DNA of 64,000 bases from assembly GCA_013288015.1 (NCBI GenBank), contig JABDCR010000002.1, forward strand, positions 1-64,000, given 5' to 3'. Both the position numbers and the translations under genes were made by a program. The notes under the pieces are model-generated. The model was not told where the DNA came from. It saw nothing but the letters and a program-made list of their open reading frames with translations, and made no database searches. Each line of letters begins with the position of its first letter. Positions within the stretch are counted from its first letter, which is position 1. Positions 9,601 to 16,819 of this stretch are shown piece after piece. Source of the stretch: Bacteroidota bacterium. GTDB lineage: Bacteria; Bacteroidota; Bacteroidia; B-17B0; Aurantibacillaceae.

Positions 9601-10787
9601 GCAGAGGTTTTGAATTTTCGAGTACACATACTAAACTGTTTTGGGAAATAAATGCAATGAACACTTGTGGCGAAGGTTATGCTTTAACCAGTAATGGCGT
9701 AATTGGCCCACAAGGCAATGGTAGCGGAGCAAGTGATAACCAATGGAATAATAGTGGCTTTTCTGATACATATACAGATGCTAATAGTTTGCCTAGCGCT
9801 TCTGTTTTATATGTACAAACTAATGCGCCATATAACCCATTGATTAATGCTTCACCTGTCGGTACTCCTTATTCAAGTTTTTTTGGGACATTAATTACCA
9901 CTAGTAATGCATCTTCATATAATTGTTCACCCCCACCTATGAGGGTAGTAAACCCTACTATGGGTAATGCAACGGCAAGAACAACACAGCACAATTCAGT
10001 AGCAAGCACTAACAGTCAGTTAAATATGCTTGAACAAATTGTACAGGATAGTTTGCCTTACCCAACCTACGTAGCAGAAAATACATTTATAAATAAAAAC
10101 AATGTGTTCCGTATGATTAAGCAGGATACTACCCTGTTGGATAGCTCTGCCATACTTGCTAATTTTTATAATAACAACAGTAATAGTTGCTGGGCATTGT
10201 TTTGTACGATAGACGATTCGTTAAACACACAAAATTATACCTACGTAAACTCTTTATTAAACGCTTATAACCCTGCCTGCAACATAGAGCAAAATTATAA
10301 GCGTTTCTACCAAATTTACATAAATGGGCTTACTGATACACTTGCTTCAAGCGATACTACCGATTTAGAAACACTGGCATCATCATGCCCTATGTTAAAT
10401 GGTACGGTAGTGTTTCAGGCAAGGGCTTTTCATAATAGTTTATATAACAGCTTTATGCATTACGAGGATAATTGCCCAGCACCTGAAAACACAAATAATA
10501 ACCGTACAACTAATGTACAAACGGTTTTACCGGCAAACAAATCGGCTATTATGATTTACCCCAACCCAACTAATGGTAAAGTTTATATAAGTGGTTTTGA
10601 TGCTAACGAAAAAACTACGAGCATTGAAATTACTGATATAACAGGCAAACTGGTTTATAAACAACAAAATAATATAGGCAGCGGTATAGTTGAATTAAAC
10701 CTACCTTTTGTAAGCGGGGTTTATTTTATACGTGTTACCAATGCAGCAGATATAAGCCAAATGCAAAAAGTAATTATAAATAATTAA
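3681..10787 (+). CDS. Giant T9SS-secreted adhesin: NHL repeats, Ig-like repeats, beta-helix
   Basis: A 2,368-residue secreted surface protein. I chose the ATG at 3681 because it gives a classic signal peptide (MKKLTTLLAVFFYLNSNAQ); earlier in-frame starts back to 3522 would put a polar extension before it. Domains in order: about six NHL beta-propeller repeats with the signature GDGGPATAAQL (residues about 20-355); a carbohydrate-binding-like domain with NGDFETHAGC; many PKD/Ig-like repeats of the form VCAGxxVTLTA...YTWTP...TTTYTVTGT (about 690-1430); an Asn-rich stretch compatible with a right-handed beta-helix (about 1430-2000); and a type A T9SS sorting domain (MIYPNPTNGKVYISG to the end). 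Probably an adhesin or matrix component; the ligand is unknown. A strong terminator follows. Confidence 0.88.
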   Translation: MKKLTTLLAVFFYLNSNAQVITTVVGTGVAGYSGDGGQATAALLNNPTNVVSDAAGNLYIADWSNNVVRKVNPLGIISTYAGNASAGFSGDGGPATAAQLFQPEGVALDASGNLYIADRVNNVIRMVNSAGIISTIAGTPHSAGNGGDGGPAMSAQLVGPTSVAVDVFGNIIIGDADNNTVRRISTAGIISTIAGTGTQGYAGDGGQATAAFLNQPYGVGADMAGNVYIADFGNAVIRKVNYSTGVISTIAGNGTSGYSGDGGQATTASLYGSSGVAIDAMGNLFIADDGNHVVRLVNTTGVIITYAGNGTAGYSGDGGPATSAQLNYDFDVWVDGNDNLFIADFGNNVIRKISQNIQSGQSLIGSPSIVGAGQDIVLFAGGTNRFEAQPGAISYLWSPTTGLSNDTISNPFVTVDTTTTYTVRIQTSSGTNYYTVRAVVIPPAPSSAASCANWVPNGDFETHAGCTHDISNLSFQTNWWNAGGSCDFYTACNTAESGNAWTGIPWSINYVEYPTNCMGNQNSSQYGNSYAGLIDAAFSSQYPNFEYTQTQLACPLITGQDYKLSFDASWATQSNFFCGNIGMYVSTNAVSASPNGSQIVATPQVDGTCGATSTWTTFTNTYTGAGEQYVTIGNFDVNAASQGVCARYNTNTLAEPPFTIANPPEDFTYDYLDNVIITPIPPTVFVEHNGGTYCAGTPTTFTFGETGSPANLCTWTGPFGYTATGQTAVGTAPLNAGTYTYTLTVNLGAQCSICSDLTSTLSITVLPTVSGGPNLTVTVTPNLTCVDPNTNLGGVSFHATGGGNVPGSYIWNPNTTVYFNASHSYAHANLPAGVYTASVTIASASAGTCSGAGTATFTILPAPVFTVTSSNDPICINRTSTTLTASDPNLTYSWTPATNLSATTGASVIANPTVTTTYQVVGTNTVTQCTKTESIQVRVISPPNLIVASTTICAGNVATLNLNSGNYSHDFTIYSPSQIDAFPNTSGMLTYTTAPTTTTVYTITSGNSLFPNVCLTTKTVTVTVIPLPITGVIASPTVICAGQVVTFTALGTATTYYWSQNSTHTYTAVAAPSGPTTYTVRGTVPFGCTNSATITINPLPLPTITVTAAPAVVCTGGSTTLTANSASATNYTWTPISTLNTNMGNPVVATPTSSPTTYTVKGTDANGCIGEATQNITIVPFPNVSITSPTHTMCAGATATLTAHSTGAGAATSYSWTPDLGLGSVTTGSVVTVTPSVTTVYTVTGTSAAGCSSQATFTLNITPAPTITITPSSNPVCVGTAVTLTACCASNYSWTANYIIATNPHAAVITTGVFGGAGIENYYVHGTQNGCSGYSTITLTVVPSPTVSISVSSTGNCSSSATNTICAGDAVTLNANSSTAISYSWNPGSLSSAAITVTPTVSTTYTVNVSDGVCSSVTATTNIHVINCNAGMAHLPLRGTTTSGTTYVVTTPLTLTGNLTINGSIVNMDANVSITVPTNITLTITNSHLKAVSNTMWQGIIVQGGGTVVVNQNSMIEDAVVAIDNGGQSNAVSINSPSNIRVNGAIFNCNRTAIRNAFYESSTLSNYNNNSFSVVDAVVTCRCGISQSGGTSTLTSYSGGGSLVSPTINDFYSVANFTSSTLKYPYTGQPAFEGVHLESDGRQVSQSPQNFIYPIGGGQLVLFDNLTYGINAINATFKVSNAAFQSPDLAGNGGPFNLPTVGGYGINAINNNPDWYNGIYVSNNQFIGMVRGINNVNYFDIDINTNTLFSQQVVNSNSGTPLVPPAGDYGMFIKTVRFIKANASNNNIANINNCIDFVIDKSLGYNGGNGEYVGPLTFTANTFADQFSTTNYNNRYIGNAIVVDNVITPPTSVSPIVGSNTHILVQGNNITNAYRGILMRNQQYQEVRDENNTIKMKAEPNHFATVTTQYGIEHSNVLYGGSGSGYGDDIHQNTINGFFANNFTTPGDFEPKKAIWSNFCSNHYVTCNNVSNAGRGFEFSSTHTKLFWEINAMNTCGEGYALTSNGVIGPQGNGSGASDNQWNNSGFSDTYTDANSLPSASVLYVQTNAPYNPLINASPVGTPYSSFFGTLITTSNASSYNCSPPPMRVVNPTMGNATARTTQHNSVASTNSQLNMLEQIVQDSLPYPTYVAENTFINKNNVFRMIKQDTTLLDSSAILANFYNNNSNSCWALFCTIDDSLNTQNYTYVNSLLNAYNPACNIEQNYKRFYQIYINGLTDTLASSDTTDLETLASSCPMLNGTVVFQARAFHNSLYNSFMHYEDNCPAPENTNNNRTTNVQTVLPANKSAIMIYPNPTNGKVYISGFDANEKTTSIEITDITGKLVYKQQNNIGSGIVELNLPFVSGVYFIRVTNAADISQMQKVIINN

Positions 10788-10801
10788 GGCAAGTAAACGT
10801 C

Positions 10802-10834
10802 AAAAATCCTGCGCCGTAAAAGTGCAGGATTTTT
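10802..10834 (+). terminator. Rho-independent terminator
   Basis: A perfect 11-bp stem (AAAAATCCTGC at 10802-10812, GCAGGATTTTT at 10824-10834) with an 11-base loop and a T-run, 15 bases after the adhesin stop. The next gene's frame is open upstream into this hairpin, which supports the later start at 10849. Confidence 0.9.
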
Positions 10835-10848
10835 CATATCTTTATAAT

Positions 10849-11799
10849 ATGAAAAAGATAAACAAATATTTATTTACTACTTGTTGTTTGGTTTTCATTA
10901 CATCTTATTCATATACTCAAAACTTAGTAACCAACCCCAGCTTTGAAGATACTGTACACTGTCCGACTACTATAGGTCAATTAATTTATGCCAAATTTTG
11001 GAATAATCCCACACAAGGTACTCCAGATTATTATAATGCCTGTAGTACTGCAAATTCAAATGTTGTGCATGTTCCAAATAATGCATGGGGAAATCAAGTG
11101 GCTAAATCAGGAGTAGCTTATGCAGGCATTTACGCTTTTAATAAACTTTATCCAGATGTGCGAGAATATATACAAACAAATCTGATTGCGGTTTTGAATC
11201 CCAACCATAAGTATTATGTATCTTTCTACGTTAGTTTATCAGACGGGGCGCAATATGCTATAAGTACAATCGGAGCTTGCTTTTCAGCTTCACCAATTAC
11301 AAGCACAAATTCGGTAACTTTAAACTACACTCCTCAAATTCAAAATGCTTCATCCAATAAATTAACTGATAAAACAAACTGGATGCTTATTGCCGATACA
11401 TTATATGCAACTGGAAGTGAGCAATTTATTACTATTGGTAATTTCAGAAAAGATAGCTTAAGTGATACATTATTTCTTGGCAATATTGGAGGGCCAAATG
11501 TTGCTTATTATTACGTAGATAGTGTTTCAGTTATTGATTATGGCTTGGCAGGTATAGAAAATTATAAAAACAAAGTGCAAGTAAATATTTACCCCAACCC
11601 TGCAAATGAAATTTTAAATATTGAAACCAACGAAGAACAAGGGGAAATAAAAATAACGGATTTGTTGGGGAACGAAATTAAAAACGAAAAAATAAATAAG
11701 CATTTACAAATAGATGTAGGCAATTTAAGTAACGGAGTATATTTTGTAACGTTTGTATCGGGCAATAGTATTTTTACAAATAAGTTTGTAAAGGAATAA
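10849..11799 (+). CDS. T9SS-secreted protein with type A sorting domain
   Basis: A 316-residue secreted protein. The start at 10849 gives a signal peptide (MKKINKYLFTTCCLVFITSYSY) and avoids overlap with the preceding terminator. The mature N-terminal domain begins NLVTNPSFEDTVHCP, a jelly-roll-like module common in Bacteroidota surface proteins and related to the NGDFETH domain of the upstream adhesin. The C-terminal 80 residues are a type A T9SS sorting domain (NIYPNPANEILNIET, then LSNGVYFVTFVSG). No catalytic motif is visible; a role on the cell surface is inferred only from the sorting signal. Confidence 0.85.
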   Translation: MKKINKYLFTTCCLVFITSYSYTQNLVTNPSFEDTVHCPTTIGQLIYAKFWNNPTQGTPDYYNACSTANSNVVHVPNNAWGNQVAKSGVAYAGIYAFNKLYPDVREYIQTNLIAVLNPNHKYYVSFYVSLSDGAQYAISTIGACFSASPITSTNSVTLNYTPQIQNASSNKLTDKTNWMLIADTLYATGSEQFITIGNFRKDSLSDTLFLGNIGGPNVAYYYVDSVSVIDYGLAGIENYKNKVQVNIYPNPANEILNIETNEEQGEIKITDLLGNEIKNEKINKHLQIDVGNLSNGVYFVTFVSGNSIFTNKFVKE

Positions 11800-11813
11800 T
11801 TTTTAGTTGAAAA

Positions 11814-12104
11814 CTACCTTTCTAATTGCAAAAACCCTTTAGTCAATTTTGATTGCGTTCCATTTGATGTACCATCACACTTTACATTACTAGCTGTAGC
11901 GCCAAAACTTGCTATCCAAAAATAAACACCTGCGGGAACAGAATTACCTTCCTTATTTTTACCATTCCATCCATTTGTAATATCATTAGTTTCAAAAAGC
12001 AATTCACCCCATCTATTGTATATCTTTAAATTATAAGGTTCCGATAATAATTTGAGTTGATTGTACGTCTTCAAACCAATGCGAACTTTTATAGTTAAAA
12101 ATAT
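11814..12104 (-). pseudogene. Remnant of a T9SS type B sorting domain, cut by an IS element
   Basis: The last 90 or so residues of a T9SS type B (gliding-motility-associated) C-terminal domain. The reading frame contains IKVRIGLKTYNQLKLLSEP, then the hallmark IYNRWGELLFET, then GWNGKNKEGNSVPAGVYFW. The upstream TPNGDGxND part of the domain is missing, because the frame runs straight into the IS3-family element at 12105. The related N-terminal portion on the same strand starts beyond the IS (13597-15021), but the two frames do not join, so internal sequence was lost. There is no ATG in the fragment before KTYNQ. Confidence 0.8.
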
Positions 12105-12127
12105 TTGGACACTTTCTGATTTTAAAA

Positions 12128-13165
12128 TTAGTTATTTTTTTGATTCACATTTTCGTTTTGCGGTATAGTCATAAAATTATTTACTATCCTGCTTTGAACA
12201 TAATTCTGTCTTCTTTCTCTTAAAGTTTTTTGTTTGATTTTTTTCCTCCTTTCTATTTTTTTAACTGCCTGACCATAATACATATCGGCAGGTGTTACAT
12301 TGTTTAATGATTCGTGATAACGCTCGTAATTGTAATAGTGAACAAAATTCTTTAACGCACGTTCGAGTTCCATCGGACTGCAATACACATCCAGCTTAAT
12401 AACATTCTTCATGCTGCGATGATAGCGTTCTATCTTACCTTGTGTTTGCGGATGTCTTACACTTCCTCTGATGTGTTTTATTTCTCTTAACTTTGCATAG
12501 GCTTTAAAGTCATTTGCTATGTAACAGGAGCCATTATCACTCAAGAGCTTTGGCTTTTCATTAGGCTTGAGGCTTGACTTTAGCATAGCTTCATCTATAG
12601 TATCCATAACATCTTCTGCTTTCATGGATTTATAAAGCCTCCAGTGAACGATAAACCTTGAGTAATCATCAAGTACGGTGCTTAAGTAGTACCAACCCCA
12701 ACCAGGTATCTTAAAGTAAGTAAAATCGGTTTGCCACATTTCATTTACTCGATGTGTTTTGTCTTTGTACTCATCTGATGCTTTCATGAGCATAAATGCT
12801 GGTGTTGTGATAAGCCCTTGTTGTTTTAAGATACGATACACAGAACTTTCAGATACATAACGTTTGTATATATCTGTAAACAAACAGGCTACTTCTCTTG
12901 ATGAACGTTCAGGATAATCTAATGCTGTTTCAAGAATGAGTTGCTTTTCTTCCTCAGGTATCTGATTCCAGTATTGTTTACGTATACATGGTTTATTAGC
13001 TAACCCGTCATATCCCTTTTCAAGATAAGCATTGTACCATTGGTAAAACGTGCTGCTATGTATGCCAAACTCCTTTAGCGTTGCTTTAACGCCCAGTTCA
13101 GATTTCTCAACCAAACTGATAATTTCATATTTCTCGCTTTGATTTAAACGCATATACTTTTCCAT
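12128..13165 (-). CDS. IS3-family transposase OrfB (DDE integrase)
   Basis: A 345-residue transposase. The N-terminal part has its own helix-turn-helix (about residues 10-45, GVKATLKEFGIHSSTFYQWY). The integrase core follows with catalytic D147 (QTDFTYF), D210 (LSDNGSC) and E246 (GKIERYHRS), a DD35E spacing typical of IS3 and retroviral integrases. All three acidic residues are present and there is no frameshift, so it may be active. The frame differs from OrfA by 8 intervening bases; expression by its own start is plausible, and I did not locate a clear slippery site. Confidence 0.9.
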   Translation of the reverse strand: MEKYMRLNQSEKYEIISLVEKSELGVKATLKEFGIHSSTFYQWYNAYLEKGYDGLANKPCIRKQYWNQIPEEEKQLILETALDYPERSSREVACLFTDIYKRYVSESSVYRILKQQGLITTPAFMLMKASDEYKDKTHRVNEMWQTDFTYFKIPGWGWYYLSTVLDDYSRFIVHWRLYKSMKAEDVMDTIDEAMLKSSLKPNEKPKLLSDNGSCYIANDFKAYAKLREIKHIRGSVRHPQTQGKIERYHRSMKNVIKLDVYCSPMELERALKNFVHYYNYERYHESLNNVTPADMYYGQAVKKIERRKKIKQKTLRERRQNYVQSRIVNNFMTIPQNENVNQKNN

Positions 13166-13173
13166 TTTAGGGC

Positions 13174-13545
13174 TTAATCCAAGCCTGTTAAACTTTTTTT
13201 AAGCAAGTTGTTATGCAGATATAAATCAGCCAGAGCTTTCTTTAAATTATCGTTTTCTTTCTTTAGGTCTTGCACCTCGCTGGCATTAGCATTTCTTTCG
13301 GTATCTCCACTTAATCGTTTCTTGCCTGCTTCCAGAAAGTCTTTACTCCACTTATAGTAGATGCTATCATTAATGCCATACTTACGGCATAGATTAGCAA
13401 CGCTTTCTTCTCCACGCAGTCCTTCTAATACAATGCGTATCTTTTCTTCTGCACTATAAATACGATAATTCTTACGCTTGATGTCGTTTATTACGCTATG
13501 GGCTTTCTTTTTGTTATTCCCATGTTCCTGATTTTGTGTTTCCAT
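13174..13545 (-). CDS. IS3-family transposase OrfA (HTH and leucine zipper)
   Basis: A 123-residue DNA-binding subunit. The middle carries an HTH_Tnp_1-type domain (YSAEEKIRIVLEGLRGEESVA, then LCRKYGINDSIYYKWSKDFL), and the C-terminus is a heptad-patterned helix (DLKKENDNLKKALADL), the usual oligomerisation zipper. In IS3 elements OrfA recognises the terminal repeats and joins OrfB. It ends 8 bases before OrfB begins. The N-terminal 30 residues are polar and basic. Confidence 0.88.
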   Translation of the reverse strand: METQNQEHGNNKKKAHSVINDIKRKNYRIYSAEEKIRIVLEGLRGEESVANLCRKYGINDSIYYKWSKDFLEAGKKRLSGDTERNANASEVQDLKKENDNLKKALADLYLHNNLLKKSLTGLD

Positions 13546-13596
13546 TTTCTTTGATTTAATAAATTAAATTTAAGAAAATGTCCAATATGGTTTATG

Positions 13597-15021
13597 CTAA
13601 TTCAGTACACTTTCGTTTGACACTAAACAGTAATAGTAGAAATTTGTATAAAGTTCCTTCCAATTATATTCAGAAGGTACACAATAAGAGATTGGATAAA
13701 GATTTGGTAATGGTAATTTTATTAATTGGCTATTATAGATGCCATTTTTATTTACTCCATTATCATCTATAACATAACAGTTACCAATACTATCTAATGC
13801 TAAGCAATGAATATCAGAAGTATTATAAATAGTTGTAACTTGATTTCCCATGTTTATAGTAGTTAAAGAGGTATCTACCAATTGTATATTACTATAACCA
13901 TATTGATTTGGCGTGCCAACTATTATTTTATTAATGCAAGAGCTATAATTAATTCGCCAAATTTCACTAAATTGATTTGAAACTATTTGAGCCTGTTGCA
14001 CACCACTTTCATTCAATTTGACTATACCTGCACCATAGTTTGCATGACCAAGAGCAACATAAATTAAATTTGCATTTTTTACTACTGTAAAATCTCCAAA
14101 TTGAAATCCAAGTAAGCTCAATGTATAAGTCCAAAGTAAATTGCCGTTTTTGTCATATTTTTTAAGAAGATAAGGTGGATTATCTCCATAAATGAACACG
14201 TTACCTGATGTGTCATAATCAACATCGAATGCTTTGTCGAGTGAGATATAATTTGGGTCAGCTATCCATGGGTCAATAATAACTTCTTTGTCTTTTGGGT
14301 ATTCGCCCAAATTAAAAGCCACAGTATTATTATTACTTATATAACTACATTTTAAAATAGTACTATTCTCATTTCTTATAAATGCGGCAGGGTGGTAATC
14401 AATTAAAGAACCAATCTCACTCTTAATTTCCAAATTTCCCGCAGGAAGTAAGGAAATGACGCTTGATTTTGAAAACTTCATTTTTATATCCGAAGCATTA
14501 GCTCCTTGATGTAGAATGAATGAATATTTTAAACCTCCTGAATCCGCTAAGGTTTCAAATTTCAAATCAATATTCTTATAAATATCTTGGTAAATAATTT
14601 CCTTATAAGCACTTGCTTTTATACTACCTTTCTCTGAGGTATAGTATGTATAGTAATTTGCGACTTCCCTTTGTTTTACTGTGTTCACAGATGGATTAAT
14701 GTTGCTCCATTCCAAGAAGGTAAATTTATTCTCTAATTCAAACCCTTCTTCTTCGTTCTCCTTTGAAGTTTCATTTTCAGAATGCGTAACGATATATTTT
14801 GAAAAAATAATGCCTTTGTCTGTAAGAAAGTAGTAAATACCCTGTGTTCTAATAGAGTACAATATTTTTTGATTTGGAAAGTTCTTATCCAAATTGAATT
14901 GACCAACATTTTCGACAAAATCCTTTTGCTCAAATGGTTTTTTAACAGCCCATTTTATTTGAGCGTTACTTACATGCGAAAAAACAAAAATGATTAAAAT
15001 AATAACATATACTCTTTGCAT
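13597..15021 (-). pseudogene. N-terminal part of a DUF7948/beta-propeller secreted protein, truncated
   Basis: A 474-residue open frame with a signal peptide (MQRVYVIILIIFVFSHVSNAQ), then the N-terminal domain of DUF7948/SBBP-type proteins (FVENVGQFNLDKNFPNQKILYS; later IKMKFSKSSVISLLPAGNLEI and PKDKEVIIDPW), then propeller-like strands (KYDKNGNLLWTYTL). Related proteins usually continue with more repeats and a T9SS sorting domain. Here the frame stops at 13597-13599, only 11 bases outside the IS, and a fragment of a type B sorting domain lies on the other side. I infer a disrupted gene; a shortened exported product is possible but would lack a sorting signal. Confidence 0.7.
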
Positions 15022-15123
15022 AATAAAGTATTATAAGTAAAGGTAATATTTTTTAATTACGCATTTAAAGTTCGCTTTTTGCTTAATTTCGCGTCATTGT
15101 TGTATTAACGATGAAGTAGAAGG

Positions 15124-15789
15124 ATGAGATTAACCCTAGCAGAGAAAAAACTTAAACGAAACAAGCAAATTATTAAAGAACTTAAACGCGGTGTATTTCA
15201 TAAGGAAATAGCTGAACGTTTTGGCATAACCCGACAAACAGTGTGGGAAATTAGCAGAGAAGCTAAGATAAAAAGAAGGCTCAATCAAAAAGAAAATACG
15301 GAACGAAACAGTCAAATTGTTGATGCCCTGAAACAAGGAGTGTCCCAAGAAAAAATAGCCAAACGTTTTAGTTTATCTCAAGGTACTATTTGGCATATTG
15401 GTCGAGAAGCAGGATTCAAAGGAAGGTTAAGTTTAAAAGAAATTCAGTTACGCAACGAACGAGTTATTAAGGAACTTAAGAAAGGCACATATAGCAAAGA
15501 TGTATGTATCCAATTTGGTATTTCAAGAGCCACCCTATGGATTATTACAAACCGAGCAGGCATAAAAGGGAATCGAGCGCCAAAAGAAAACTCTGAAAGA
15601 GATAAGCTTATTATTACGGCAATAAAAAAAGGAGTGCTTTATAAAGACATATCTGCCGAACTTGATGTTTCAAAAGTTTTAATATGGAGGGTTGCCAAAC
15701 GAGCAGGTATAAATGGTCGAAAAAGTAAGTACAAACAAGGGATAAAATCCTTGATAAAATTTAGGATTAACAATTTAAAACAAAAATGA
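15124..15789 (+). CDS. Protein of four tandem helix-turn-helix units
   Basis: A 221-residue basic protein consisting almost entirely of four repeats of about 49 residues (units starting near residues 2, 52, 101 and 151), with a short basic tail. Each unit has a polar helix (RNKQIIKELKRGV type), then a homeodomain-like HTH: KEIAERFGITRQTVWEI, EKIAKRFSLSQGTIWHI, KDVCIQFGISRATLWII and KDISAELDVSKVLIWRV, each closed by a RAGIKG-like turn. HTHs of this kind occur singly in resolvases and transposases. Four in a row with no catalytic or ligand domain is unusual. It suggests a DNA-binding protein that reads a long repeated site. I do not recognise a characterised family. Confidence 0.75.
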   Translation: MRLTLAEKKLKRNKQIIKELKRGVFHKEIAERFGITRQTVWEISREAKIKRRLNQKENTERNSQIVDALKQGVSQEKIAKRFSLSQGTIWHIGREAGFKGRLSLKEIQLRNERVIKELKKGTYSKDVCIQFGISRATLWIITNRAGIKGNRAPKENSERDKLIITAIKKGVLYKDISAELDVSKVLIWRVAKRAGINGRKSKYKQGIKSLIKFRINNLKQK

Positions 15790-15856
15790 ACTTTGAAAAA
15801 TTCAAATTAAATTCCTATCTTGGTTATACGTTGTATAAAACAACCAAAGTATTATT

Positions 15857-16129
15857 ATGAAAACATTTGATATTTGCTCGGATTGTTTAGGAGAGCATCA
15901 CTGGAGAGAAATAGATTATGATAATGTTCTGTACGTAAGTATGGAAAATGCAATATGTTTGACGTTATGTTCTGTTTGTGCAACTAAATTTTCTAAAAAA
16001 CGCCAAGACAAGTCTGCCCTTATTCGTTATAAGCAAAAAATAAACAGCATTTTAGAAGGGAAGTCAAAAGCTGTCCCTGAATTAAAAAAACAAAATAGCG
16101 CTTCGTTAAAATGGGGCTTGTTTTTTTAA
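15857..16129 (+). CDS. Small CxxC protein (possible zinc knuckle)
   Basis: A 90-residue protein with two CxxC pairs, CSDC at residues about 7-10 and CSVC about 38-41, plus an intervening HHW and one extra cysteine (LTLC). Four cysteines in two pairs are enough to hold one zinc ion. The C-terminal half is basic and polar, with no recognisable domain. It starts 67 bases after the four-HTH gene and precedes a response regulator; all three are on the plus strand and could be related, but nothing proves a common function. Confidence 0.6.
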   Translation: MKTFDICSDCLGEHHWREIDYDNVLYVSMENAICLTLCSVCATKFSKKRQDKSALIRYKQKINSILEGKSKAVPELKKQNSASLKWGLFF

Positions 16130-16200
16130 CTTAAAAATTCAAATAAAATACAGTTTTTGTATAGATTTTTGCCGAAACAATTTTAATCTAAGATATTAAA

Positions 16201-16608
16201 ATGCAAAAAGAGGTGTTGGTTTTTCTTGTTGATGATGATGCAGACGACAGGTTAATCTTTACGATGGCTTTAGGCTGCATTCGTTATAAAATTGTGTATG
16301 TAACGGCAAAAGATGGCGAAGAAGCATTAAAAATGCTAAAAAATGAAGAGTTTACTCCTGATTTTATTTTTTTAGACCTGAACATGCCACGGGTTGATGG
16401 AAAAGAGTGCTTAATTAAAATGCGAAAAATGGAACGGCTAAAAAAAGTTCCTATTTATATTTACAGCACTTCCTTACGAGAGAAAGACCGGGAAGAAACA
16501 CTTAGTCTTGGTGCTACAGATTATTTTATAAAACCTTATTCAACGACTGCACTTATTAGTATGCTTTCAAAAATCATTGTGAATGCTTCGCCGCATATTT
16601 TCATATAA
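16201..16608 (+). CDS. Single-domain response regulator (CheY/Rcp1-like)
   Basis: A 135-residue stand-alone receiver domain. The acidic pocket (DDDADD, residues 11-16), phosphoacceptor D59 (FLDLNMP), the Ser/Thr position (YSTS, about 89-91) and K111 (FIKPYS) are all present, so it should be phosphorylatable. There is no output domain, so signalling must be by protein contact or phosphorelay. Receivers with this DDDADDR opening are commonly partners of bacteriophytochrome or hybrid kinases in Bacteroidota. No kinase adjoins it, though a sensor kinase lies at 21.9 kb. Confidence 0.88.
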   Translation: MQKEVLVFLVDDDADDRLIFTMALGCIRYKIVYVTAKDGEEALKMLKNEEFTPDFIFLDLNMPRVDGKECLIKMRKMERLKKVPIYIYSTSLREKDREETLSLGATDYFIKPYSTTALISMLSKIIVNASPHIFI

Positions 16609-16666
16609 AAAAGTATCTAAAAAAAGAATCTCACTCTTTAAAAAGGGTCTCTTTTAGGCCCTGCGC

Positions 16667-16692
16667 TGGTTTTGGAGGAACCACCAAAACCA
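16667..16692. repeat. Short inverted repeat
   Basis: A perfect 9-bp stem (TGGTTTTGG and CCAAAACCA) with an 8-base loop in the 210-base gap between the convergent response regulator and phosphatase genes. There is no T-run directly after it, so it is at best a weak terminator or processing site. Confidence 0.4.
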
Positions 16693-16712
16693 AAATTGAA
16701 AATAAAGTAAGT

Positions 16713-16736
16713 AAAAAAGAAAAGGGAGCCAGCAAC
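16713..16736 (-). repeat. 24-bp repeat, copy 1 (degraded terminator of the phosphatase gene)
   Basis: Identical over 24 bases to 26808-26831. Read on the minus strand it ends CTCCCTTTTCTTTTTT and, with the GGAG just upstream at about 16740, forms a weak stem and T-rich tail downstream of the phosphatase stop at 16820. The second copy is an intact terminator, so this is probably a decayed one. Confidence 0.5.
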
Positions 16737-16819
16737 GAACTCCGGTATCCAGTAAGAAGTAGAACGGGACTACTTTTGTTCATACAAATAAAAAATTTAG
16801 AGATAATTTTTATTATAGG

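Larger units (their letters stand above)
12105..13585 (-). mobile_element. IS3-family insertion sequence, about 1.48 kb
   Basis: A complete-looking IS. The ends are imperfect inverted repeats: TTGGACACTTTCTGATTTTA at the left and, read inward from the right, TTGGACATTTTCTTAAATTT. A 3-bp TAT flanks both ends (12102-12104 and 13586-13588), compatible with the 3-bp target duplication of IS3 elements, although so short a match could be chance. It encodes OrfA and OrfB in different frames on the minus strand. It interrupts a T9SS type B gene. Confidence 0.85.

Noticed and set aside
13578-13772. Plus-strand ORF across the right IS end.
   Set aside because: It spans the IS junction and is antisense to the truncated propeller gene; no domain.
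11814-15021. Simple reading of the two flanks of the IS as one gene cleanly split by insertion.
   Set aside because: Removing the IS and one TAT leaves stops in both relevant frames, and the start of the sorting domain is missing, so internal sequence has been lost.
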